DNA of 64,000 nucleotides from Bartonella sp. HY038. Lineage in GTDB: Bacteria; Pseudomonadota; Alphaproteobacteria; Rhizobiales; Rhizobiaceae. Location of the stretch: NCBI RefSeq assembly GCF_014117425.1, contig NZ_CP059725.1:1984001-2048000 (forward strand), read 5' to 3'. Below the pieces are notes generated by a model. That model made no database searches. It was given only the letters and a program-made list of their open reading frames with translations, and was not told where the DNA came from. The translations under genes were made by a program, and so were the position numbers. Below are positions 9,043 through 18,168 of the stretch, piece after piece. The first letter of the stretch is position 1, and every line of letters starts with the position of its first letter.

Positions 9043-9758
9043 GGGGCTGTACCAGATAACTGAGGAAGTTTTCTGGTATAAGTATGAGAAAGAGCCGATT
9101 ATCGAAAGTTAAACAAGATCGATTAATGGAGCATTTTGTAGCAGGCACAACTGCACGATGCGCTGCTGATTTAGTTGGCGTCAATTTCAAGACATCTGCC
9201 TATTATTATCAAAGACTTCGCGAGCTGATTGCCTATCAAACAGAGCAAGAAGCGAGTGAAGTTTTTGACGGTAAGATTGAGGTCGATGAGAGTGATTTTG
9301 GCGGTCACCGCAAGGGGAATCGTGGACGTGGAGCAGGTGGCAAATTTCCTGTGTTTGGCGTGTCTCAAGCGCGGTGGGCCTGTGTATACGAAGATTATTT
9401 CTGATGCATCAAGTGCCAGTTTATTGCCCATCATTAAACGTAAAGTTGTGCGGAAACGCATTGTCTATAGCGACTGTTGGCGTGGATATAATGCTTTGGA
9501 TGCATCAGAGTTTAAACATTATCGCATCAATCATTCGAAACTGTTTGTAGACAAGGGCAATCACATTAACGGCATTGAGAACTTTTGGAACCAAGCCAAG
9601 CGCCATATGCGCAAATTTAATGGTATACCCAGACAGAATTTTGGACTATTTTTAAAGGAGTGTGAGTGGCGTTTTAATAACCCATCGCCTCAAGCACAAT
9701 TAAGACAAATCAAACAATGGGTTAAACAATTTATGGGCTAATTAAATGGTACAGCCCC
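9043..9758 (+). mobile_element. IS1595-family element, copy 1 (nested, inactive)
   Basis: 716 bp bounded by GGGGCTGTACCA (9043-9054) and TGGTACAGCCCC (9747-9758). It is nearly identical to the element at 18169-18883. The flanking octamers (TGGAAAAG on the left, GAAATAAT on the right) do not match, so there is no target duplication, consistent with deletion of one side after insertion into the older IS. The transposase is frameshifted. Confidence 0.88.
9084..9741 (+). pseudogene. IS1595-family transposase, frameshifted copy
   Basis: The first frame runs to about 9360 (start MRKSRLSKVKQDRLMEHFVA). After an extra base near 9360, relative to the intact copy, the reading continues in the second frame through IVYSDCWRGYNALDASEF to LRQIKQWVKQFMG. 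The catalytic-region motif reads DESDFGGH where the intact copy has DESYFGGH. The frameshift disrupts the ISXO2-like DDE domain, so this copy is unlikely to make active transposase. Confidence 0.88.
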
Positions 9759-9943
9759 GAAATAATTATACTTAACCCTTATCTATGCCAGCCCCTATTT
9801 TTAACATTTAAACTGCCCAACATGGAATTATTTCGCTACAAATAAAAAGAAACCAAATTAAATCTTCATGATCCTCAAATAACATTGAACTATTTGCAAA
9901 AAATTATTCGAATTCTGAATTTTGGATGACTTTTGAAAAATAG

Positions 9944-10678
9944 TTAGATGCGCCGACCAAAAATCGCTTTATGCGTTCTTGTTCGTCGATGTGTGGTTTC
10001 TGAAAGACATTTGGCCCAAGGGAAAATAGGGCTTAAATGAAACCCATATCCAAAGTAAACAGCTGCTACGGTATACATAATGGAATTATTTGCGGATAAA
10101 TTCAATTTTTTAGCAATATCTAGGTTGTTATTAATTGTGGCTAATTGCTCGTCAGATGATAATAATGACCAACGTCGCTCGAAAAACACAGCGAGAAAAT
10201 CATTAGCTTGTTTTACTGGATCAGCTCGTTCTAAAGTCCTATTCATTGTCAATTCTTGATAATAATTTGATAATTGATTTATCTTTTCATGAAATGGACC
10301 ATGATCATCACCAATGCTAGGGACAAAAAACTTCATAAAATCATACATATTGGCAATGCGTACATCAATAGAGCCATCTTCCCAATGATATTGCTCTAAA
10401 TATTGAGCATATTGGGGATCTACATCAAAAAAAATGCCAAGATAAATACAAAACACTGTATAATGCCATATATTTCGCTCAGTTAAAAAATCTGAACGTT
10501 GGCCACGTTTTTGGACAGCCTCAACAATCGCAACCAACTCTTGTTCAGTTAGTGTTGCAACAAGTGAAGGAAATCCTTCTTTGATAAAATTTTCCGTTCT
10601 AAACACAAAAAGCTTATATTGCTCTTTCTTGAAAGATGTTGAAATATCATTTTGACTTTTAATGTTTTGTGCAGTCAT
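9944..10678 (-). CDS. Unknown protein of the T6SS payload cluster
   Basis: 244 aa, soluble and helical, rich in aromatic residues (NIWHYTVFCIYLGIFFDVDP near residue 90). No signal peptide or transmembrane span is evident. It starts 21 nt after the DUF4123 gene stop and is the last gene of the minus-strand T6SS cargo run. Genes of this size often follow DUF4123 adaptors and may be a co-chaperone or effector, but I recognise no family. The end is intact and stops about 150 bp before the end of the older IS1595 element. Confidence 0.6.
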   Translation of the reverse strand: MTAQNIKSQNDISTSFKKEQYKLFVFRTENFIKEGFPSLVATLTEQELVAIVEAVQKRGQRSDFLTERNIWHYTVFCIYLGIFFDVDPQYAQYLEQYHWEDGSIDVRIANMYDFMKFFVPSIGDDHGPFHEKINQLSNYYQELTMNRTLERADPVKQANDFLAVFFERRWSLLSSDEQLATINNNLDIAKKLNLSANNSIMYTVAAVYFGYGFHLSPIFPWAKCLSETTHRRTRTHKAIFGRRI

Positions 10679-10699
10679 TTTTTTACACTTTAAAAGAGG

Positions 10700-11293
10700 T
10701 TAATTTGTCAAAAGATAAAGAAAATCGAAAGATTTTTCTTCCTTTATTTTGTCTAATTCTATAGTATTAAAAGTAATATCTTCATTTAAAAAAGAAAATG
10801 TATAAATATTGTTTTTATTATAAAAATCAAACACTAATATAGATTTTGAACATTGCTCAAATGAAAGCTTATCCTCGTTTGATAAGCTTTTGAAAAAAGT
10901 GAAAAAGATGCGTGGATCAAATACTCTGAAATATGCTCTAATGTTGTTATTCGTGTAATCAATATTAATATATCGCCTTATGACATTATAAATAGTATAA
11001 AAACTATCTTTAGAAATAAGAAAAATCCCCCATTCTGCAAATTTAGGTTGGTCGAATAACCATTGGTTAAAATGAGTGATTGTTGGATCGATATTATTAT
11101 TGTTTTTGCTTAAATCAAATAAATAAGGTGATACCTCTTTGAAACTCTGCGGTAAAATACATTGATATTCGCAAGGTTGATAAGACCCTGCAGCAGCAAC
11201 TAAATCGCTAGTTTGCCCATTGATACTTTTACCAGCTTCAAGAATAGCTATCAAATGATAATCCTTATAATTATCATCTTCCAAATAATTCAA
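10700..11293 (-). CDS. DUF4123-domain T6SS effector adaptor (Tap/TEC-like)
   Basis: 197 aa in the open frame, beginning at TTG. The DUF4123 fold is recognisable from FAEWGIFLISKDSFYTIYNV, YFRVFDPRIFFTFF and the following segment. DUF4123 proteins are chaperones/adaptors that load cargo effectors onto VgrG. An ATG at 11324-11322 lies upstream but is out of frame because of a run of nine A (complement of 11312-11320). With eight A it would read MEKKDFFKQLLNYLEDD, which looks like the true N-terminus. The run is therefore a probable indel, a sequencing error or a slippage switch. It lies between the exported paralog pair and the unknown gene, on the same strand as vgrG. Confidence 0.72.
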   Translation of the reverse strand: MNYLEDDNYKDYHLIAILEAGKSINGQTSDLVAAAGSYQPCEYQCILPQSFKEVSPYLFDLSKNNNNIDPTITHFNQWLFDQPKFAEWGIFLISKDSFYTIYNVIRRYINIDYTNNNIRAYFRVFDPRIFFTFFKSLSNEDKLSFEQCSKSILVFDFYNKNNIYTFSFLNEDITFNTIELDKIKEEKSFDFLYLLTN

Positions 11294-11387
11294 AAGTTGC
11301 TTAAAAAAATCTTTTTTTTTCCATATATGCGCACCAAGATAATATAATTAACGCTTTGTATTTATTCTAAATTTGTATTTTAAAAAG

Positions 11388-12005
11388 CTAATTTAACAAT
11401 CGAACAAATCCCTCCTTTTTCAATGCATCACAAGCAGAAATCGTTGGTAGCCAACCACCATCATATTTATCAAAAAAGGGTGATGAATAAGCATAAATTG
11501 TGCAAGAATTTTCACCCAATAATGATTGTAAATTATCTTTACGTGAATCAAATATAATTGGGCATGTCTCTTCACGGCATTTGCGGTATTGAAAAGGCTT
11601 GATCACTTTTGAAGGATGGCTTCCGGAAAAGGATACAACTTCAAAAGTGTTAAAGGGATATAAAGTATTATCATCTTTTATATACCCATCAAATCGTTGA
11701 TTGCGATCTTCATCTTTCACTGTAGAAACTCTAAGGCAAGAGTAGCTTTGTATCCGTATAAAATTATCATAGCCCTTTTCATCATCAAAAACCTTATGGT
11801 AATATTCAATGACACAATATTGCGGTATTGTTTGTATAATTTTACAATCTTCAGATGGGCATTCATAAATATCTGCAGGCCTATCTAGCAGCGCCCTTCT
11901 AATTTCAAACACAAAGGGGAACTCCACATCCTTATCACTTGCTTTTGCAGTAAGGTTTGTTGCAAAAATTACTGAAATTACTAAAATATTGCGTAAAATA
12001 TCCAT
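11388..12005 (-). CDS. Exported Cys-rich protein, candidate T6SS immunity protein (paralog 2)
   Basis: 205 aa with a signal peptide (MDILRNILVISVIFATNLTA, cleavage after KAS). The mature part has paired cysteines in YECPSEDCKII and YRKCREETCPIIFDSRKDN, then GGWLPTISAC near the C-terminus. The same landmarks occur in the gene just upstream, so the two are tandem paralogs that have diverged. A periplasmic protein next to a peptidoglycan-amidase-like effector is the usual setting for immunity, since the target lies in the periplasm. The immunity role is inferred, and I do not recognise a named family. The repeated short Cys-flanked blocks resemble bacterial SH3-like modules. Confidence 0.62.
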   Translation of the reverse strand: MDILRNILVISVIFATNLTAKASDKDVEFPFVFEIRRALLDRPADIYECPSEDCKIIQTIPQYCVIEYYHKVFDDEKGYDNFIRIQSYSCLRVSTVKDEDRNQRFDGYIKDDNTLYPFNTFEVVSFSGSHPSKVIKPFQYRKCREETCPIIFDSRKDNLQSLLGENSCTIYAYSSPFFDKYDGGWLPTISACDALKKEGFVRLLN

Positions 12006-12022
12006 ATTTTTTGCCTTAAAAT

Positions 12023-12673
12023 TTAATTTTCCAAAAATTTGATAAAACTAGTAAACAAATACTCATCTGTTTGCCGAATTTGGCAACTTGAACTGCTAAT
12101 AGGCATCCAACCACCACTTTGTTTTTTAATAAATGGGCTGTCATGAACTATTAACAAACATGTTTTTCGTGCCTTTACTTCCGGTTCAAATACTTCGGAT
12201 GAATCCATTAAAAACTGGTAGATATCATCTTTTTGAGAGTCAAACGCAATTGGGCATTGCGGCTCTAAACAATGGCGAATTTGAAAATGTGGTATAGATG
12301 GAAATTTACCAAAACTTAAATCAGGCACGATAGTCGGCTCAAACATTTTTATTTCAGCTATATCTATATCTTTAACCTGCACATAACCAGACATAGAAAT
12401 TGATAAATTACTGAAACAATAAAAATTTGATACCTCATACCATTCATCACCCTTTGCATCAGTTTGGCGGTTACTCACAGGAACAATGCAGGGCGGCCGC
12501 AAAATAATACGTTTTCGGCAGGTTGTTGACATACAAGAATAAATTGCAACATGGCCTTTAACATAACCAACATCTACCTTAACGTCGTGCTGGCCACCAA
12601 TTACTTCTTCAGCAAAAGCTGTTGATACAAAAATAATATTTAAGAAAATTAAAATATATAAGATATATTTCAT
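12023..12673 (-). CDS. Exported Cys-rich protein, candidate T6SS immunity protein (paralog 1)
   Basis: About 216 aa from the ATG at 12673, which has AGGG upstream; the frame is open from 12688, directly abutting the effector stop. A signal peptide (MKYILYILIFLNIIFVSTAF) is followed by YSCMSTTCRKRI, RHCLEPQCPIAFDSQKDD and GGWMPISSSSC, matching block by block with the next gene downstream. Position immediately after the amidase effector suggests the cognate immunity protein. The paralog could protect against a different allele or be an orphan immunity gene. The function is inferred from context. Confidence 0.64.
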   Translation of the reverse strand: MKYILYILIFLNIIFVSTAFAEEVIGGQHDVKVDVGYVKGHVAIYSCMSTTCRKRIILRPPCIVPVSNRQTDAKGDEWYEVSNFYCFSNLSISMSGYVQVKDIDIAEIKMFEPTIVPDLSFGKFPSIPHFQIRHCLEPQCPIAFDSQKDDIYQFLMDSSEVFEPEVKARKTCLLIVHDSPFIKKQSGGWMPISSSSCQIRQTDEYLFTSFIKFLEN

Positions 12674-12688
12674 CGTAAAACCCTGCAA

Positions 12689-13674
12689 TTATCTTGTAGT
12701 AAAACCTTTAACAGTTCTATCCGGATTTTGACTATACCAATATTTTACCCATTTGGTATCTTCCAGTTGTTCATCTTTTTTACACCATTTATAACCTTTA
12801 GGCACTTGAATTTTTTTAATATTAATATCTCCAATGGGGAAAGGTGTTATATTGACTTCTTGACTTTGATTACCTCCCAACAAAAAATAACACATTTGTT
12901 CTTTAGGAACTAAAGGCTTTGGACAATCTTTATTTGTCCGCAATTTTTTATTTATCGCCAAATATGCTTTTATCTCCTTATTGTACTTACGTATCTCATC
13001 ACGTGTATTGGTGATAGCCATACCTTTCCCGACTATAAATCCCATATGATTTTCGATTCTATATGCTACTGCCCCAAGACATGGCGGGTTTGCCACATCT
13101 CCCCAATCTCGTTGCCAGAGCGGCGATGAAACAATGTATTCATCCTTTCCTGTCTTAGGAGGTGAATATCCTTTAACCTTTGATTTTTTAAAACAATAAT
13201 GCACAAAGGCCGCGCACCAAGCATGGGGTGAATCATATGTACGCACACCTGAACCAGCGTTATAATTATCAGATTCTTTGAAAAACTCTTTTACATCCTT
13301 GCTTTCACCTTCACTATTATATTCAAATATTTTTTCATCTGGTGTGCCTTCATTGACTTTAACAGTTCGGTCGCTATAATCATAGCGCGGACCATCGCCA
13401 TCATCGTCATTTTTTCCACCTGACTTTCGAACATTATCCACGCCTGATGTGCCATTGCCCCCTCATTTAAACCTAAATACTGAATTGCAATATTTAACCA
13501 GATCGGCTTTTGACATTCCTCACTACCGCTTTTACCTGTGCATTTCGTCCCGTCACAGACAACATTATCATCTATGCGCAAATTCCTCCCGGCATTAGCC
13601 ATTGCTTTATGTCTTTCAATTGCTTGCTCAAGAGTGTTGTCCCGTCCCGGTGGTGTATCTAAATAGCAATTCAT
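12689..13674 (-). pseudogene. T6SS cargo effector, TIGR02594/CHAP-like amidase, frameshifted
   Basis: Frame 1 (13674 to about 13460) contains MNCYLDTPPGRDNTLEQAIE and PIWLNIAIQYLGLNEG. Frame 2 (to 12689) contains HAWCAAFVHYCFKKS with the presumed catalytic Cys, NHMGFIVGK with the His, and LGGNQSQEVNITPFP. These are the landmarks of the TIGR02594 family of NlpC/P60-like peptidoglycan amidases. The frames join cleanly as NEG-GNGTSGVDNVRK if the G5 run at about 13457-13461 (C on the plus strand) had one more base. Total length would be about 328 aa. It follows vgrG by 15 nt, as cargo effectors do. The break may be real decay, a phase-variable tract or a sequencing error. The substrate would be target-cell peptidoglycan. 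Confidence 0.78.
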
Positions 13675-13689
13675 AATATACCTATTAAA

Positions 13690-15953
13690 TTATTTAGAGG
13701 GAGTGCTTTCTATGCACCCAGCTGTCATTGGTAGCTCATTTTTGATGGCGGATTTAATTGCTTCAACTGAATCAGCAAAGCCATTTTCAACATTAACCGC
13801 GCCTTTTAAATTAATCGTTGGAGATTCAAGCGTGATTGAATTCTCGTTGATAATAATTTTTCCGCCTGGACCGCGTATTTGTATCCCTGAGGAAGCGTCA
13901 ATATTAAGATTTGCTGTCTTAACAATATAACGATCACCAATAATTATTTCATAAACGCCCTGTATTGTTTCTTTTTGATTGCGGCCAACTTCAATTAGCC
14001 TTGAAGCTCCAATCGTTTCTTTTAATATATTGCCAGTTTCAAAAACTGTATCACGCTCAACATATTGATTTAAGGTTTCACCAATATGCAGTTGTTTTGA
14101 TTTACCAATTTGTGTTGACTGCTCATTTTGAACATAAATAGTTTTATTATTAGAAATATTTTCTTCATAATCATGGCCAACATATCGGGTTTCATCATGC
14201 CTGATGCGCTCTAACTTATCATTATTAATTTCAATAGTTTCATCCTTTTGGGCATAGATATAAATTTGTTCTTGGTCAGCTTCATCTTCAAAGGATATTT
14301 CGTTAAAGCCTTCGCCCTTATGTGTATCAGAACGGATAACCATTTTGGTTTTGTTTTCTGGTAACTTATAAGGCGGTTGGTTACTAGCATGATAGGTTCG
14401 CCCAGTGATAATTGGCTGATCGGGATCGCCTTCCAAAAAGTCAACAATTACTTCATGACCAATGCGTGGTAAGGCGACATGACCATATTTACCACCGCCC
14501 CAATTCATCGACACCCTTATCCAACAAGATGAATCTTCTGCCTTTGGATCTTTGTGGCGGTCCCAAGGGAAGTGAACCTTAACGCGGCCATATTGGTCGG
14601 TATGGATTTCTTCACCCTCTGGGCCAACCACTGTGGCAATCTGTGGGCCATCGATGAGTGGCTTCACCGTCTGCGGTGCGCGGTAAGGCAAATGCGATGG
14701 CTGAACACTAAAGGCATTGGCATAAACGGTGGCATTGTCTGAACCGTTATTGTTGCCTTGAATAGAAAGGTTCATACGGCGATTTAAGCTCTGGGTGAGC
14801 AGATTAGGACTATGCGATGAGGTCGTGCCAAAGCTTAAACCCGACAGCGTTGTGCCATGCAAGCCAGGTGCAACAATGCCGGTATCAGCCATACTTGCCC
14901 CTTGCGCATCCTCGCCCCACGCTTGCGGCTGCAGGCCCTCATGACGAATGGTGAGGAGCCGCCATTTTTGATTTAAACGATCATCGGGATGCTCAAACAA
15001 TGTAATCGCATGACCGGTTAGCAAATGCGGTGCATTGGATACACCATAGCCAAGTGACGCATCAACACGGGTTGCTTCTAGCTTATAGCGGGTGAAGGCT
15101 TTACCGGCACTATCCTTCTTATAACGACCTGGATAATCATAAAGCTCATAATCATGCTTTTCACCATTAGGATTAGCGGTGCGTTCTTTATGCTCTTGAT
15201 TGTAGACTGGTTCTTGAAGGTGTAATCGCGCTGCACAACCGTTGTGGCGCGCAATTTCTCACGATAAGAAAGCGATGAGCAAAACAATCCCTTAACTGAT
15301 CCTGATGCGAGAGAATTATATTCAATCTCTTTTAAGCCTGGGCAATCATGCAAGACATTGGGCTTGTCGGAGATAATAAGCTTTAACAGCCCTTCCTTGT
15401 CATGCTCAAAGTAATAGAAAATACCTTCTTCGGCCAAAATACGCTCAACAAAACCAAGATGGCTTTCACGATATTGCACGCAATATTCCCGCGCATCATG
15501 GCTACCTTCATCAATATCCCATGTGACATTTTCAATGCCATGCTCTGAGAAGAGTTCTTTAACAATATCGCCAACTTTTTTGGTCTGGAACACACGGCAA
15601 TCAGAACCATGATCCAAACGATAAAGGCTTGGCATTAAAACAAGACGATAGGCGGTACGGTGATGACCTCTGTCACCGCGCTCAGCCTCTACCACAACGC
15701 CGGAGAAATGGCGCAAGGTTTCCATATATTTATGATGCACGGTTAAAGTGCCCGGACTATCAAGCAAGGCTTGCAAATCAATATTATCATCACTGCTTGA
15801 AAGCATGACTTCTATTCTGGTCATGCCAAAGATCGCTTCATCGACCGCAAAGGCAGTGACGACAAAGGTATCATTAGGCGCTTCTTTCATCCAATAGCTA
15901 AAGGCAATATCCTGCTCTTGGAATTGTTTTGGAAGTTGCATTATTGGATTCAT
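13690..15953 (-). pseudogene. vgrG: T6SS spike protein VgrG, single frameshift
   Basis: The N-terminal part (15953 to about 15215) is the gp27-like domain (FSYWMKEAPNDTFVVTAFAV, then HRTAYRLVLMPSLYRLDHGS). The remainder reads on in another frame as QEPVYNQEHKERTANPNGEK, then the gp5-like OB fold (DQYGRVKVHFPWDRHKDP, SMNWGGGKYGHVALPRIG, VDFLEGDPDQPIITGRTYHA) and a needle of short repeats ending ESTPSK. The frames join if one base is added near 15214-15218 (TTTQEP expected, TTC AAG seen). Length would be about 754 aa. VgrG trimers tip the Hcp tube and carry the effector encoded just downstream. No TssA-M genes are in the window, so this is a satellite vgrG island or the rest of the system lies elsewhere. 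Confidence 0.85.
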
Positions 15954-16176
15954 CTCGAAAGCCCCATTGTCTTTATTTAAAAAGTATTATTTAATTTTAA
16001 TAAGCCTTAAGCACATAGCTAATGGCTTAACATCATCGGTATGACTATGCCCCGCAAAGCCATACCGATGCTTCTTCCCTCATTCATAGCTCTGATCTTA
16101 TCAATGAGGGCGATAAGCAAAAGTGAAGCGTTTATTTTTTAACCCCATATAAACGCTTCATCCCTTGCCTAATGGC

Positions 16177-16692
16177 TTAAACCTTAGGCGCACGCCAATC
16201 GTCAGCACCTGATGTGCCTGCAACTGCATGTTCCCACTCAATCTTACGATAGCTTAAAGACACTGTTACCAATTGGGTAAAGTCTGCATTTTTTGGGTCT
16301 TGGCAATGAGGCATGTTGCAATCAATATCAACAATGATCGCATCGGTAAGCTTGGTGGTGAAGAAATGCTCTTGCTTACCTGATGTGCTGGTGCGATACC
16401 ATTTAACTTCACAGGTGCTGAGCATTTCGCCTGAAGTAAGCGCATTATAAAGCAAAGGGGTTGCTTTGCTCAAAGCTGCTGTGAACTTGAAAGGCTTATG
16501 GACGCGCTGACCTGAAGGCTGACCAGATTGTGGATCACGAGGAATGGTTACAACATGATCAATGGCCTGAACAAGGATTTCGTCTTCATGGCCTTCTTGC
16601 CAGATATTGCCGATTGAATCTTCAGACGCTGCACCTTGAGTGATTGGACCCTGTGTTGTACCTTCGATTTTAATATAGGCTGGTGTTGGCAT
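16177..16692 (-). CDS. hcp: Hcp-family T6SS tube protein
   Basis: 171 aa, the normal Hcp length. Hcp hallmarks are YIKIEGTTQGPITQGAASED at the N-terminus, VVTIPRDPQSGQPSGQRVHK, FKFTAALSKATPLLYNALTS and the C-terminal strand LVTVSLSYRKIEWEH. AAGGATAAAG precedes the ATG. Hcp hexamers stack into the inner tube expelled by the type VI system and can act as a chaperone for effectors. It is the first gene of the hcp-vgrG-effector-immunity-adaptor run, 223 bp upstream of vgrG. Three CTGCAA palindromes lie 270-390 bp upstream. Confidence 0.92.
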   Translation of the reverse strand: MPTPAYIKIEGTTQGPITQGAASEDSIGNIWQEGHEDEILVQAIDHVVTIPRDPQSGQPSGQRVHKPFKFTAALSKATPLLYNALTSGEMLSTCEVKWYRTSTSGKQEHFFTTKLTDAIIVDIDCNMPHCQDPKNADFTQLVTVSLSYRKIEWEHAVAGTSGADDWRAPKV

Positions 16693-16965
16693 TTCTTTAT
16701 CCTTTTATATAAACAAACAAACTTACATTTTAAAAACTGACGGCACTTAAATCCCCCTCAATTGAGAGCTTAAAATGATGGTAGCCAACAGTCCTGTGAG
16801 CAAAGAAAGTTCAAAGGAGAAATGAAAACCCTTGCCCACAGTAAATACAAAGCAAGTTTCATGCCAACTCGGAGCAATAACAAAAATAAAATGACAAGTG
16901 ATTGAAAATAAAAAGAAAATTAAATTATCACCGTCATATATTTAATATTTAGCAAATACTAATAA

Positions 16966-17083
16966 CTGCAAAAAATTGCAGTCTTTTTTGGCCGCAAACA
17001 GCTAAAAATGCACCTAAACATCAGAAAACAAACAGAAAAACACCCGACTGCAAGAAATTGCAGTCGACTGCAATTTTTTGCAG
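16966..17083. promoter_or_regulatory. Three CTGCAAnnnnTTGCAG palindromes upstream of hcp
   Basis: Three 16-bp palindromes with perfect 6-bp half-sites and a 4-bp centre lie at 16966-16981 (centre AAAA), 17048-17063 (centre GAAA) and 17068-17083 (centre TTTT). The last two are separated by only 4 bp (TCGA), so they form a tandem pair. They are in the ~750-bp gene-free stretch upstream of hcp. A dimeric regulator binding one distal and two adjacent sites is the simplest reading; the regulator is not evident nearby. The remainder of 16693-17448 shows no gene. Confidence 0.55.
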
Positions 17084-17448
17084 TAATTAGAATATTATTA
17101 ATACTCTAATATAAAAAATCCTTGATATTTATCAAATATTCTTAGTGCAACCGCGGAAAACCTTAGAGAATAGCCAATCTCGCTTAATACCCTTTAAGCA
17201 TTGATGTCTTCAGTGTAGTCTATCCTGCACTATTATAAATAGTTCTATCTTCATTAACCTAAACATTAAGCTCACCTGTTATTTTATCAAAAATGCTAAA
17301 TAAACCGTTCCGTTTTAATCTCTAAGCTATCTAGCATTATAACCAACTTACTTTAAAAACATCATATATCGCTTTAGTTATATCCTTTGGTTGCACTGCC
17401 TTAACATTTTAGACGCTTGCCTGAAGTGTATTGATATTCATTTGGAAT

Positions 17449-18168
17449 TTATGACAGCAGCACAAGATTTTAATGAGAGCTGCAAATTCTGATCAGTTTT
17501 TCTGATCGCATAGCAATATATTTAAACTCTTTGAGCTTACAAAAGAAATTCTCTATTAAATGCCGCTATTTATAGATTTCCAAGTCGATGATGAGCTTGT
17601 TTTTACGTCTGGTACTTTGTGCAATAACAATTTTGCTGCGTCGTTTGTTTATATCCTCAATAATCCAATTTGCACTACTGACTTTATCGGCAAGTACAGC
17701 ACCAAACTAAAAATCCTTTATAAGAATTGCAATGCCAATAGTATCAAAACAATGACCTAGTAAGTGATGAAACCGTAGCAAATTGCCCAAAGCATCCCTG
17801 AAAACGAGGATCTTGGTTATCGTCCCACCCTTTGATATACCTATAGCTTGATTTTAAGTTCCCCCTTTGCGCCATATCCATTTCGATGGACTGGAACAAT
17901 GATCGCATCAATCATGGCGTATTCCATATCAGTGTCGCCTGAAACGGCTTCAAATAATCGCTCTCCCTTTTGCGTGACCACGCATCAAAATACTTGAATA
18001 CTGTATCAGATTTATCGAACTCTTCTGGGAAATCACGCCAAGGACTATTGGTGCGAGCCTTCTAAAGACAGCTTCAATAAATAAGCAGCTGTCGCTGCAA
18101 CCAAGATCGATCTTTTTGCCCAAGTTATATAGCTCAATAAGTAACCACAATTGATCGGTAAAACTAAA
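17449..18168 (-). pseudogene. IS5-family (IS427-like) transposase remnant
   Basis: Minus-strand reading across frames gives FTDQLWLLIELYNLGKK, CSDSCLFIEAVFRRL, DTVFKYFDAWSRKRESDYL, MEYAMIDAIIVPVHRNGYGA, ANWIIEDINKRRSKIVIAQS and FCKLKEFKYIAMRSEKTDQN. These are successive conserved blocks of IS5-group IS427 transposases, including the first catalytic Asp (MID) and the YREK-like region near the end. Many frameshifts and stops show long decay. The 5' end is cut at 18168 by the intact IS1595 copy. Confidence 0.78.

Larger units (their letters stand above)
8696..9795 (+). mobile_element. Older IS1595-type element, truncated by a nested IS
   Basis: The left end GGGGCTGGCATAGAT (8696-8710) and right end ATCTATGCCAGCCCC (9781-9795) are perfect inverted repeats. 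Between them, from about 8760 to 9042, is a degraded transposase on the plus strand (ELIKYFVVGSTARSAAVLAG, a stop or frame change, then ELDESYFGGGRKGKRERRAG). This is the N-terminal half of an IS1595/ISXO2-type DDE transposase. The other half is missing: only about 37 bp remain to the right of the nested IS at 9043-9758. The younger insertion therefore coincided with a deletion. Confidence 0.8.

Noticed and set aside
9035..9766. Target-site duplication for IS1595 copy 1
   Set aside because: The flanking octamers differ (TGGAAAAG and GAAATAAT), unlike the perfect duplication around copy 2.
17560..17760. Plus-strand 66-residue frame
   Set aside because: It is the antisense of the decayed IS5-family transposase.
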